From: Roseobacter sp.
GTDB lineage: Bacteria > Pseudomonadota > Alphaproteobacteria > Rhodobacterales > Rhodobacteraceae
NCBI GenBank assembly: GCA_024636495.1
Contig: JAGXGZ010000012.1
Coordinates: forward strand, 1 to 64,000
DNA: 64,000 nt
Reading direction: 5' to 3'
Of this stretch, positions 8,261-16,609 are shown piece after piece. The position numbers and the translations under genes are program-made. Every line of letters starts with the position of its first letter. Position 1 is the first letter of the stretch. The notes under the pieces are model-generated. The model was given only the letters and a program-made list of their open reading frames with translations, did not search any database and was not told where the DNA came from.

Positions 8261-9232
8261 TCAACGGTCCAACTGCATCACAAAATCCTGCGCGGCCTTG
8301 GTCGGGTCTTCCGCCCCTCGCGCCACACGGTCGCTAAGCGCCAACAGGGCTGCTTTGGCCTTTGGCGCGTCCAACTGCGCCAGTAATGCGTGTTTGACTG
8401 CCTGCTCGAACCAATAGCGGGCTTGCGCTGCGCGTGTGCGCTGCCAGAACCCCTGCTCCCGACGCCAGTCTATCAACGTTTGCACCTCGTCCCATGTCTC
8501 TTTCAGGCCGTTCTCTTGCAAGGCTGAAACCATCATCGCTTTGGGAAATCCGTCGGGGTCCTGCGGGCGTTTGCGCAGCAATCGCAATGCGCCTGCGTAA
8601 TCCGCGCAAGTCCGCGATGCCGCAGGTTTCAGATCACCATCCGCCTTGTTGACCACGATGATATCCGCCATCTCCATGATCCCCCGCTTGACACCTTGCA
8701 GCTCGTCCCCACCCGCAGGCGCAAGCAGCAGCAAGAAGACATCCGACATCTCTGCAACAACGGTTTCCGACTGACCAACGCCTACCGTTTCGATCAGGAC
8801 GACATCAAATCCTGCCGCTTCACACAGGCTGACCGCTTCCCGGGTGCGCCGTGCCACGCCGCCCAGATGCGTCTGACTGGGCGACGGGCGGATAAACGCG
8901 GCGCTCTCGCGGGCCAGCAGATCCATCCGCGTCTTGTCGCCCAGGATAGACCCACCCGAGCGGGACGAGGACGGGTCGATCGCCAGCACGGCCACCCGCA
9001 GACCGCGCCCAATCAGCATCATGCCAAAGCTTTCGATAAAGGTCGATTTGCCCACCCCCGGCGTGCCCGACAGCCCAATGCGCAATGCTTCTCGTTCTTT
9101 CGGCAAGGCCGCTAGCAAGGCCGTCGCTTGGGCACGGTGATCTGACCGCGAGGATTCGACCAGCGTAATCCCGCGTGCCAGCGCACGGCGTTCCCCCGCA
9201 GCGATCCCTTTGGCCAAATTCTCGATATCCAT
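8261..9232 (-). CDS. meaB: MeaB-type G3E GTPase, methylmalonyl-CoA mutase chaperone
   Basis: A 323-residue P-loop GTPase of the MeaB/ArgK family. MeaB gates adenosylcobalamin delivery and protects methylmalonyl-CoA (or ethylmalonyl-CoA) mutase from inactivation. Walker A is GTPGVGKST (56-64). [18 protein letters not shown] is the family's switch region, and [13 protein letters not shown] is highly diagnostic. NKADGD provides the guanine-specific NKxD motif. The mutase gene is not in the window. The gene diverges from hrpB across a 106-bp gap. The old label ArgK kinase for this family is misleading; a GTPase chaperone role is the better reading. Confidence 0.93.
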   Translation of the reverse strand: MDIENLAKGIAAGERRALARGITLVESSRSDHRAQATALLAALPKEREALRIGLSGTPGVGKSTFIESFGMMLIGRGLRVAVLAIDPSSSRSGGSILGDKTRMDLLARESAAFIRPSPSQTHLGGVARRTREAVSLCEAAGFDVVLIETVGVGQSETVVAEMSDVFLLLLAPAGGDELQGVKRGIMEMADIIVVNKADGDLKPAASRTCADYAGALRLLRKRPQDPDGFPKAMMVSALQENGLKETWDEVQTLIDWRREQGFWQRTRAAQARYWFEQAVKHALLAQLDAPKAKAALLALSDRVARGAEDPTKAAQDFVMQLDR

Positions 9233-9338
9233 GCCAGAACCCCTTTACCTTGGTCTGCATCTTTCAAACGATGCTCTGCAAATGTCCAGAGCAACGGCAG
9301 GGTTGGCGGCGCGCAAAGTTTAACCCATAACCCGGTTT

Positions 9339-11753
9339 ATGGCGTATGAACTTCCCATTGATCAGGTGATGCCGCAGGTAATTGACGCCCTGCGCAAATC
9401 AGGCCGTGTCGTTCTGCAAGCGCCCCCCGGTGCGGGCAAAACAACGCGGGTGCCCTTGGCGATCCTCGACGCGGGTCTGACGCAGGGCAGGATTATCATG
9501 CTCGAACCCCGCCGCCTTGCCGCCCGGGCCGCCGCTGAACGGATGTCTGCCACCTTGGGTCAGGACGTCGGGCAAACGGTTGGCTTTCGCGTGCGCGGGA
9601 CGTCAAGCATCAGCGCCAAAACCCGGATCGAAGTCGTGACCGAAGGCATCCTGACGCGCATGCTTCAGCAAGATCCAGATCTACCGGGCGTTGGGGCCGT
9701 GATCTTTGATGAATTTCACGAGCGGTCCCTCAATGCAGATCTGGGCCTTGCGCTTTGTCTTGAGGTGGCGGGTGCCTTGCGTGACGATCTGCTGCTTGTC
9801 GCGATGTCAGCCACTTTGGATGCTGCCCCGGTCGCAGCTCTTATGGACGCGCCGATTGTCACCTCGCAAGGGCGCAGTTTTGAGGTCGTCCCTCAATGGC
9901 TGGACCGCCCTATCGGCAAACATCGGTTCGAACAGGCCGTCGCCGATCTGGTAATCCACGCACTAGAAACTGCCCCCGGATCTGCGCTGGTGTTTCTGCC
10001 GGGCGAAGGCGAAATACGCCGCGTCGAAACGGCATTGCGCGACCGATTGCCCCCCGACTGTACGCTGACCCCGCTGTTTGGCGCGATGGATTTCAAAGCA
10101 CAACGCGCAGCCATTGCTCCGGCGTCTTCGGGGCGCAAAATCGTGCTGGCGACCTCAATTGCCGAAACCTCGCTCACGATTGAGGGCATCCAGATCGTCG
10201 TGGACGGCGGGCGGGCGCGGCGTGCCCGGTTTGATCCAGCGTCGGGCATGTCACGCCTTGTGACCGACCGGGTAACGCGGGCCGAGGCCACCCAACGGGC
10301 AGGCCGCGCAGGACGTGTTTCAGAAGGGATCGCTTTCAAGCTGTGGACTCGCGGCGAAGAAGGCGCATTGGCAGCCTTCCCGCCCGCCGAGATCGAGGTC
10401 GGCGATCTGTCATCCTTCGCACTTGAGTTGGCAATGTGGGGGGCAAAGGCCACCGATCTTGGCTTTGTCACGCCGCCGCACGAGGGGCGCTTGGCCGAAG
10501 CGCAGGGTGTTTTGCACATGTTGGGCGCATTGGATGGCGCAGGGCGCATCACCGATCATGGCCGTGCGCTGGCGCGGTTGCCGCTGCATCCCAGACTGGC
10601 GCATATGGTGGCAAAAGGCGGACGCAGCGCCCCGACACTGGCCGCGATCCTGTCAGAGAGGGACCCTCTGCGCGGCGCGCCGATCGATCTGACTTTGCGC
10701 ATGGATGCCGTCGCAGGCAAGCGCACTCTGGGGGAGGTCAACCAAGCCACCCTCGCCCGCATCCGCCAAGAAACAAAACGACTTGCGCGCGGTCAATCAC
10801 CCCTTGGGCCCGACACGCTTGGAGTGCTGGCCGCACTTGCCTATCCGGACCGCGTCGCGCTGCGCCGCAAAGGGGGCACTGCGCGCTTTGTTATGTCAGG
10901 CGGTAAGGGTGCTGTAATCAATGATGGCGATCCGATGGCCGCCGAGCGCTTGCTGGTTGCGACCGATCTGGACGGAGATCCGCGCGAGGCGCGCATCCGG
11001 CAAGCCGTGCGCCTGTCCGATGCAGATTTGCGCGATACATTTCAGGATCAGATCGCATGGCATGACGTTTGCACGTGGTCACGCCGGGACGGGCGCGTGT
11101 TGACGCGGCAGCAGGAACGATTTGGGGCCTTGGTGCTGGATGATCGTACATGGGCGAATGCGACCCCCGAAGATGTGGCGGTGGCCATGCTGGACGGCGT
11201 GCGGCAACTGGGCCTGATGCCCGGCAAATCCGCAAAGCTGTTTCTGGCGCGGGCAAGGTTAATGGCGCCAGAGTTTCCCGACTTTTCAGACGCATATCTG
11301 CTGGAAACATTGGAAGACTGGCTGCTGCCCCATTTGTCAGGTGTCCGAAGCGCGCCCGATTGGAAGGGGTTTGATCTGCTTCCGGCGCTGACCTCGCGGC
11401 TGTCTTGGGATCAGCAACAGGCGTTGGACAAGGCTGCCCCGTCGCATTTCACCACACCGCTGGGGCGTAAGCTGGCGATTGATTACGAAGGTGCGCAGCC
11501 CCAAATTTCACTGCGGCTGCAAGAGGTATTCGGCGTCACCCGTCATCCGATGATTGCAGGGCAACCATTGAAGATCACCTTGCTCTCCCCTGCCCAGCGC
11601 ACCGTTCAGGTAACGACTGACTTGCCCGGATTTTGGGCCGGATCCTATGCCGATGTGCGAAAAGACATGCGCGCAAGCTATCCCCGGCACCCTTGGCCAG
11701 AAGATCCGACGCAAGCCGATCCTACCTTGCGGGCAAAACCGCGCGGCACCTAG
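9339..11753 (+). CDS. hrpB: ATP-dependent helicase HrpB
   Basis: An 804-residue DEAH-box helicase. Walker A is APPGAGKTT (about 29-37), the DEAH-like box appears as DEFHER (about 122), motif III is MSATLD, and QRAGRAGRV is motif VI. The C-terminal HrpB-specific region ends with YPRHPWPEDP, a conserved tail of this family. HrpB proteins resemble RNA helicases; a precise bacterial role is not established. Length is typical. Its TAG stop faces the convergent doxX stop, both lying within a short palindrome. Confidence 0.93.
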   Translation: MAYELPIDQVMPQVIDALRKSGRVVLQAPPGAGKTTRVPLAILDAGLTQGRIIMLEPRRLAARAAAERMSATLGQDVGQTVGFRVRGTSSISAKTRIEVVTEGILTRMLQQDPDLPGVGAVIFDEFHERSLNADLGLALCLEVAGALRDDLLLVAMSATLDAAPVAALMDAPIVTSQGRSFEVVPQWLDRPIGKHRFEQAVADLVIHALETAPGSALVFLPGEGEIRRVETALRDRLPPDCTLTPLFGAMDFKAQRAAIAPASSGRKIVLATSIAETSLTIEGIQIVVDGGRARRARFDPASGMSRLVTDRVTRAEATQRAGRAGRVSEGIAFKLWTRGEEGALAAFPPAEIEVGDLSSFALELAMWGAKATDLGFVTPPHEGRLAEAQGVLHMLGALDGAGRITDHGRALARLPLHPRLAHMVAKGGRSAPTLAAILSERDPLRGAPIDLTLRMDAVAGKRTLGEVNQATLARIRQETKRLARGQSPLGPDTLGVLAALAYPDRVALRRKGGTARFVMSGGKGAVINDGDPMAAERLLVATDLDGDPREARIRQAVRLSDADLRDTFQDQIAWHDVCTWSRRDGRVLTRQQERFGALVLDDRTWANATPEDVAVAMLDGVRQLGLMPGKSAKLFLARARLMAPEFPDFSDAYLLETLEDWLLPHLSGVRSAPDWKGFDLLPALTSRLSWDQQQALDKAAPSHFTTPLGRKLAIDYEGAQPQISLRLQEVFGVTRHPMIAGQPLKITLLSPAQRTVQVTTDLPGFWAGSYADVRKDMRASYPRHPWPEDPTQADPTLRAKPRGT

Positions 11754-11755
11754 CG

Positions 11756-12124
11756 CTAGCGCGTTGGGCGCTGCGCTGAATGCGCGGTCAAGACCAATAA
11801 GCCACCTGCAATGGCCCAATTCTTGACAAAGATCGACATTTGCCATGGGTCATCCGGGATCAGATGGAAAATGCTTGTGATCATGCAGTAAAGGGCTAGG
11901 GCAAAGCTGACGGGTGCCAACCAAAGCCCGCGGATCAGGCAAAACGCGGCCAAACCGTTGAACGCCAGTGCCGGCCAAACCAAGAATCCCGGCAATCCGC
12001 GCCCCTCAAGCAGCGCTTGCGCCGCTTCGGGATCAACAAGTTTTTGAACACATCCAGCAACGAAAAGGGCCGCCAGCAATAGGCGGCCCGAAAGCATCAA
12101 GGTATTGATCACCCTGTCGTTCAT
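11756..12124 (-). CDS. DoxX family membrane protein
   Basis: A 122-residue protein with four hydrophobic segments, the layout of the DoxX/DoxD-like family: LMLSGRLLLAALFVAG, FLVWPALAFNGLAAF, LAPVSFALALYCMITSI and NWAIAGGLLVLTA. DoxX members occur in oxidative-stress and thiosulfate/quinone contexts, but most have no proven reaction. The ATG overlaps the msrB stop by 4 nt (12121-12124), so it should be translated with the exported MsrB. This suggests, but does not show, that it supplies or senses membrane redox state for methionine repair. Confidence 0.85.
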   Translation of the reverse strand: MNDRVINTLMLSGRLLLAALFVAGCVQKLVDPEAAQALLEGRGLPGFLVWPALAFNGLAAFCLIRGLWLAPVSFALALYCMITSIFHLIPDDPWQMSIFVKNWAIAGGLLVLTAHSAQRPTR

Positions 12125-12615
12125 GCGGTCGTCGGTTCAAACGTCAAGGCAACACCATTCAGGCAATGACGCTTGCCAGTTGGTTGCGGGCCGTCGTCAA
12201 AAATATGGCCCAGATGCCCACCGCAGCGGTCACAATGAACTTCGGTGCGAACAGAAAACAAGCTTCGGTCAGGCATCGTCTCGACAGCATTTTCAAGCGG
12301 CGCGTAAAAGCTGGGCCAGCCTGTCCCGCTCTCATATTTTGTCTCAGAGCTATAAAGTTCTTGATCACAGCCTTTGCAATGGAACACGCCTTCGCGTTTT
12401 TCATCATTGAGCGGGCTTGAAAACGGGCGTTCCGTGCCTGCATTGCGCAGCACGTCATAAGAGGCATCATCAAGCCGTTCGCGCCACTCTTCCGGGGTAT
12501 AACTGACTTCGAAATCGCCTTGGGCAACAGTGCCAGCACGGGCGGACGCTGCGATGGAAAATGGCGAGAGGGCCATCAAAAAACTACTATGTTTCAAAAA
12601 GTTGCGGCGTTTCAT
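12121..12615 (-). CDS. msrB: Exported peptide-methionine (R)-S-oxide reductase MsrB
   Basis: Reduces the R-form of methionine sulfoxide in proteins. A 164-residue protein with a twin-arginine-like leader: MKRRNFLKHSS, then a hydrophobic stretch ending in ARA. This predicts periplasmic location. The mature domain has the structural zinc cysteines C80/C83 (CKGC) and C128/C131 (CDRC), the GTGWPSF substrate motif, and catalytic C151 in RHCLNG. It lies downstream of an ECF sigma/anti-sigma pair on the same strand, separated by 400 bp, and is coupled to doxX. A stress-controlled envelope repair role is inferred from that context. Confidence 0.92.
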   Translation of the reverse strand: MKRRNFLKHSSFLMALSPFSIAASARAGTVAQGDFEVSYTPEEWRERLDDASYDVLRNAGTERPFSSPLNDEKREGVFHCKGCDQELYSSETKYESGTGWPSFYAPLENAVETMPDRSLFSVRTEVHCDRCGGHLGHIFDDGPQPTGKRHCLNGVALTFEPTTA

Positions 12616-13016
12616 TTCAAGCCTCTTTCAATCTAGTCATCCAGTTGGGGTTTAAATCTGCCGAACAGTCTGGGTAACAGCACTGTCCGGCAGGGTACTC
12701 GTAAACATGCGCAAAGCGCGTACACTGGCTAAACTGGTTAAAACGGCAAATCGTTCCATTCTACTTTTACGGCCAGCATCTGATAACATCGACGACATGT
12801 CGCCTGATCACAAATAGGCTGCCCGAATACTCGCAAACACCAAACCTGACACCAAACAACGTGGCGGCACCAAGCTATGTTATTCACGAGGATGAATGAC
12901 AAAGAGTTTCAGACGCGCGAAAAAAATCTCGGGTCTTCCACCAATTTTTGGAAAATACTAGACAAACCACTGAAAACCAGTGCCCCCAATGCTCGGAAAC
13001 TGCGGCTAAAGCAGGC
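12616..13016. other. 400-bp leader/intergenic region upstream of msrB
   Basis: No credible gene is present; the 82-residue ORF 12877-13125 overlaps the anti-sigma gene antisense and has no family features. An inverted repeat, CTGCCGAACA (12658-12667) with TGTCCGGCAG (12684-12693), pairs with one wobble around a 16-base loop. It lies 43-78 bases upstream of the msrB start. It may be an operator or a leader hairpin. A promoter for msrB-doxX is expected here, but I could not identify ECF-type -35/-10 elements with confidence. Confidence 0.45.
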
Positions 13017-13709
13017 CTATAGTTCGGTCATCGACCCTGCGGCCAGCACGGCACCTGTGGGCGCACCTGTAGGGGAACCGCCTATCGGTTCGTCTGAAAT
13101 GGCCAGCGTGAACTGGGCTGCCTGACTGCGCAAAGCTTCTGGCACAAGAACGCGCACCGTCTCGCTATCAGGCAACACGCCCAGCGAGACCGGTGCCTGA
13201 TCTGGCAAGATCGCCCAAAGCTCGAACACCCGGTTTGGGATCACTTCGCCCGAGATGCGGCGCAGCGCAATTTCATGCTTTACCGGCTCTACAACCGCGA
13301 GCACCTGAAGCCCGCTGGTATCGCTGACCAATTGAGCCGCCAAGACAGTTGGCTGCGTACCCGGCCGGGTGTTCATCTCAAGCAGCTGAACGCCCAGATA
13401 CCCTGCAAAAAGCAGCGACGCCATGCTGACACCCTGCCATAGCCAAACGCGCTGCAACACGGAAACGCGGGTTTTTGGAAACACTTGCGCAAGCAGCTTT
13501 TTCTTGACCCGTGCAGGCGGCTTGACCGGGTCAATGCCATCCGTCATCGCAGTCAAGCGTTCCTGCCAGAACACAACTTGCCCTGCAAATGCCGCGTCAG
13601 TCGACATTCGGCGGCGGCCATCGATTACGTCTTTGTCTGATGCCAAACCCAGGACCAGCTCGGCGGCAAGGACATCATCGTCGCGTGGGATATCTGTTTG
13701 TTCTGTCAT
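13017..13709 (-). CDS. RskA-like anti-sigma factor
   Basis: A 230-residue single-pass membrane protein. The N-terminal cytoplasmic part (LAAELVLGLASDKDVIDGRRR) matches the anti-sigma domain of the anti-sigma-K (RskA) family. One transmembrane helix lies at about 88-110. The periplasmic domain carries the RskA C-terminal motifs RVFELWAILPDQAPVSLGVL and FTLAISDEP. There is no HxxxCxxC zinc motif, so this is not a ChrR/ZAS type. The start is the ATG at 13709, overlapping the sigma stop by 4 nt; the track's start at 13754 lies inside the sigma gene. It should hold the adjacent ECF sigma factor until a periplasmic signal is received. Confidence 0.87.
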   Translation of the reverse strand: MTEQTDIPRDDDVLAAELVLGLASDKDVIDGRRRMSTDAAFAGQVVFWQERLTAMTDGIDPVKPPARVKKKLLAQVFPKTRVSVLQRVWLWQGVSMASLLFAGYLGVQLLEMNTRPGTQPTVLAAQLVSDTSGLQVLAVVEPVKHEIALRRISGEVIPNRVFELWAILPDQAPVSLGVLPDSETVRVLVPEALRSQAAQFTLAISDEPIGGSPTGAPTGAVLAAGSMTEL

Positions 13710-14254
13710 TGGCTCATACATTCCCGCAGGGCAATCAGCCCGCGTCGCAGCCATGTGCGCATTGTGTTAAGTGGCACGCCAAAACGGTCCGCTAGATCAG
13801 CATAGGTTTCACCGTCTAGATACGCCCCGCGAATGGCTTTGCCTCGGTCTTCCTCAAGCGTGTCCAGACACCCGGACAAGCGCGATGCCTCGGATGCGGC
13901 AACAACCGCCTGTTCAGGGTTCAGACCCGGGGCAATCAGTTCAAAGCCGGGCGTGTCAATATCTTGATGACCCTTTTTACGGGCGCGAAGGCGGTCAATA
14001 GACGTGTTTCGCGCGATTGTGATCAGCCACGTCATCGGGCTAAGCCCGTTGGCAGAATAGCGATCTGCGTTCTTCCATATCTTTACAAATGTATCCTGCA
14101 TGGCATCCTCTGCTGCAGCGCGCTTGTTCAACACACGCAGGCAGACCCCAAATAGTTTCGCAGAAACACGGTCATACAGCTGATCAAACGCGGCACGATC
14201 CTTTAAAGCGACGCGCGCGATAAGGTTTTCGATCTCACTACGGTCCATTTGCAA
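13706..14254 (-). CDS. ECF RNA polymerase sigma factor (SigK-like)
   Basis: A 182-residue group 4 sigma factor. Region 2 (FDQLYDRVSAKLFGVCLRVL, then AEDAMQDTFVKIWKN) binds core enzyme and the -10 element. Region 4 (YADLADRFGVPLNTMRTWLRRGL) is the -35-binding helix-turn-helix. Pairing with an RskA-like anti-sigma factor through a 4-nt overlap places it with the SigK-type ECF group. The start could be TTG at 14254, which has GGAG 9 bases upstream, or ATG at 14248. Likely targets include its own operon and the downstream msrB-doxX, by inference from location. The signal is unknown. Confidence 0.9.
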   Translation of the reverse strand: MQMDRSEIENLIARVALKDRAAFDQLYDRVSAKLFGVCLRVLNKRAAAEDAMQDTFVKIWKNADRYSANGLSPMTWLITIARNTSIDRLRARKKGHQDIDTPGFELIAPGLNPEQAVVAASEASRLSGCLDTLEEDRGKAIRGAYLDGETYADLADRFGVPLNTMRTWLRRGLIALRECMSQ

Positions 14255-14500
14255 GGGCTGCTACTCCGCCGGATGGAAATACTAATACAAGTTACTAAAG
14301 TAGTTAGACATCAGATCATCTTTTTCCAGTGTCCCTACCGTTGATCTATTCCATAAAGTAAAAGCCGCCGCTTGGCTAATTTCTATTGCACTGAGATTGC
14401 ATTTAGCGCGCAAAATTGCGCAAGCTGCGCGCGCGGGGGAATGCAGATCATGCTGCCCTCCGCCGCCAAGCAGGCAATACTCAGTTGAGAAAGATGGCAG

Positions 14501-15700
14501 ATGGCCCCTAACCGTTCTTCTTATGACGTGGTGATCGTTGGCGGTGCGATATTCGGCTCTTCGCTGGCATGGTGGTTGACCCAAACCCCCGGCTTTGATG
14601 GCACCGTGCTGGTGGTCGAGCGTGACCCAACCTATCAATTCGCGTCCACCAGCCACACCAACAGCTGCATCCGGCAGCAATTCAGTTCGGCGATCAATGT
14701 GCAGGTGTCACAGTTCGGCGCGCAATTTATTAAGAGTTTCCGTCGTTTTATGGGCGATGACCCCGATGTACCGCATCTTGCGCTGCAAAGTTTCGGCTAC
14801 ATGTATCTGGCAGACACGGCGGAATTTGCACAAACGCTAAAGCGCAACCAACAGATCCAGATGTCGCTTGGCGCAGGGACAAAGCACCTAAGCCGCGATG
14901 ACATTGCTGCCGCCTATCCGTTCTACCAGCTCGACGACATTCTTGCCGGAAATCACAATCTGATCGACGAAGGCTATTTTGATGGCGGCACGATGTTTGA
15001 CTGGTTCAAGCGCAAGGCCAAACGGGGCGGCGTTGACTATATCCATGACGAAGTTATCGCGATGACCAAATCAACCTGCGGGACGAAAATCGACGCTGTC
15101 ACGCTGAAATCGGGGGCCGTTGTTGCCTGTGGTACGGTCGTCAATGCGTCGGGGCCACGGGCACTGGCCACAGCGCAGATGGCGGATATTTCCATGCCGG
15201 TGGAACCCCGAAAGCGCTATACATATGTGTTTGATGCGGCTGACCCGCTGGACCGTGACCTGCCCCTGACGATTGACCCGTCGGGTGTGCACATGCGCAG
15301 CGAGGGGAAATATTACATGGCCGGGTGCCCTCCTGATGATGATATGCCTGTGGCATATGACGATTTCGGGTTTGATCACAGCTTGTGGGAGGCCAAGGCA
15401 TGGCCCGCGATTGCCACCCGCATCCCGCAGTTTGACCGCGTCAAGGTGATCAATGAATGGGTCGGGCATTACGCCTATAACACGCTTGATCAAAATGCCA
15501 TTCTGGGACGGCATAGCACCGTGGGCAACTTTGTTTTCATGAACGGGTTTTCCGGTCACGGGTTGCAACAATCCCCCGCGATTGGGCGCGGCATGGCCGA
15601 GCTCATAGCCTATGGCGAATACCGCAGCCTCGATTTGACGCCCTTTGATTATCAGCGGATAGAGACCAAACGCTCGATGATCGAACAGGCCATCATATAG
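14501..15700 (+). CDS. FAD-dependent oxidoreductase, DAO family
   Basis: A 399-residue flavoenzyme of the D-amino-acid-oxidase/sarcosine-oxidase superfamily. The N-terminal dinucleotide motif is VIVGGAIFGSSLAWWL, with Ala in place of the second Gly of GxGxxG. It is followed by the acidic VVERD that binds the ribose. The C-terminal NFVFMNGFSGHGLQQSPAIGRGMAEL is the conserved flavin-contacting segment. The substrate is probably an amine, amino acid or hydroxy acid but cannot be named. It lies 18 bp upstream of a uronate-dehydrogenase-like gene and converges on an ABC importer operon, suggesting shared catabolism. It diverges from the ECF sigma gene. Confidence 0.85.
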   Translation: MAPNRSSYDVVIVGGAIFGSSLAWWLTQTPGFDGTVLVVERDPTYQFASTSHTNSCIRQQFSSAINVQVSQFGAQFIKSFRRFMGDDPDVPHLALQSFGYMYLADTAEFAQTLKRNQQIQMSLGAGTKHLSRDDIAAAYPFYQLDDILAGNHNLIDEGYFDGGTMFDWFKRKAKRGGVDYIHDEVIAMTKSTCGTKIDAVTLKSGAVVACGTVVNASGPRALATAQMADISMPVEPRKRYTYVFDAADPLDRDLPLTIDPSGVHMRSEGKYYMAGCPPDDDMPVAYDDFGFDHSLWEAKAWPAIATRIPQFDRVKVINEWVGHYAYNTLDQNAILGRHSTVGNFVFMNGFSGHGLQQSPAIGRGMAELIAYGEYRSLDLTPFDYQRIETKRSMIEQAII

Positions 15701-15718
15701 TTTTGAAAGGACACGAAC

Positions 15719-16558
15719 ATGTTGAAGAAATTGGTTTTGACCGGTGCAGCGGGGCGTCTAGGGTCTTACCTGCGCGAACCCCTGTCAAAGATGTGCCAAG
15801 AGTTGGTCAGCACGGATATCGCTGAGGGCGTTGGCACGCTTTATCCCAATGAACGTTTCGCCCAAGCCGACATTGCCGTTTATGACCAAATTGCGCCCCT
15901 GCTGGAAGGGGCCGATATGGTGGTTCATTTCGGTGCCATCGTGGATGAAAAACCATTCGAGGAATTGCTGGGCCCGAATTTTGTCGGCTCCTACAATATT
16001 TGGGAGGCCGCCTATCAGCACGGACTGCAACGGGTTGTTTATGCGTCATCGATCCATGCGGTGGGCATGCATAAAAAGGCGGATTTCATCGGCATCGATG
16101 CGCCCCACAAGCCCGATACGTTCTACGGCCTTGCCAAATGCTTCAGCGAGGACCTTGCCAGCATGTATTGGGACAAGCGCGGCCTTGAGGCCGTGTGCCT
16201 GCGCATCCTTAGCTGCGCGCAGGTCAACAATACCCGCGCCTTGGGGTCGTGGTTGTCATATGATGATCTGATCCAGCTGGTCACCCGCGCCATCGACACG
16301 CCGTCGGTCGGGTTCAGCGTGATCTACGGCGTGTCAAACAATGACCGCGCGCCGGTGGACAACGCCAAAGCGTCCTTCCTTGGCTACCGCCCGAAAGACA
16401 ATGCAGAACAATTCGCCGAGGCTATTTTGGCCGAGGCCGGACCGGCCGATCTGAAGGACCCCGGCCAGATGTGCCATGGCGGCCCGTTTGCGTCGGTCGA
16501 TCTGGGTCAAAGCGGTGTGGCGTCAATGAACATCGTCAACGATAAAAAAGAAACCTAA
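15719..16558 (+). CDS. NAD-dependent epimerase/dehydratase, uronate dehydrogenase-like
   Basis: A 279-residue extended short-chain dehydrogenase. TGAAGRLGSYLRE is the NAD-binding glycine motif. DMVVHFGAIVDE, VVYASSIHAVGM and the catalytic YGLAK complete the fold. The pattern, including VCLRILSCAQV, is closest to uronate dehydrogenases that oxidise hexuronates to aldarolactones, but related sugar epimerases and dehydrogenases share it. AAAGGA precedes the ATG. It is probably cotranscribed with the preceding FAD oxidoreductase and followed by a GC-rich hairpin before the convergent ABC operon. Substrate is not established. Confidence 0.75.
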   Translation: MLKKLVLTGAAGRLGSYLREPLSKMCQELVSTDIAEGVGTLYPNERFAQADIAVYDQIAPLLEGADMVVHFGAIVDEKPFEELLGPNFVGSYNIWEAAYQHGLQRVVYASSIHAVGMHKKADFIGIDAPHKPDTFYGLAKCFSEDLASMYWDKRGLEAVCLRILSCAQVNNTRALGSWLSYDDLIQLVTRAIDTPSVGFSVIYGVSNNDRAPVDNAKASFLGYRPKDNAEQFAEAILAEAGPADLKDPGQMCHGGPFASVDLGQSGVASMNIVNDKKET

Positions 16559-16566
16559 GCAAAGCT

Positions 16567-16592
16567 GGAGGGGGCCGCCGATGGCCCCTTCC
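16567..16592. terminator. GC-rich hairpin between convergent operons
   Basis: GGAGGGGGCC (16567-16576) pairs with GGCCCCTTCC (16583-16592) with one G-T wobble and a 6-base loop. It lies between the stop of the uronate-dehydrogenase-like gene and the stop of the ABC ATPase. There is no strong T-tract, so termination is inferred from position. Confidence 0.5.
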
Positions 16593-16609
16593 CTCGGTCA
16601 CATCCTTTG

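Noticed and set aside
9893-10552. 219-residue minus-strand ORF within hrpB
   Set aside because: Antisense shadow of conserved helicase motifs, Ser/Arg/Pro-rich and without a ribosome-binding site.
12877-13125. 82-residue plus-strand ORF upstream of msrB
   Set aside because: Its 3' half is antisense to the anti-sigma gene and no signal supports translation.
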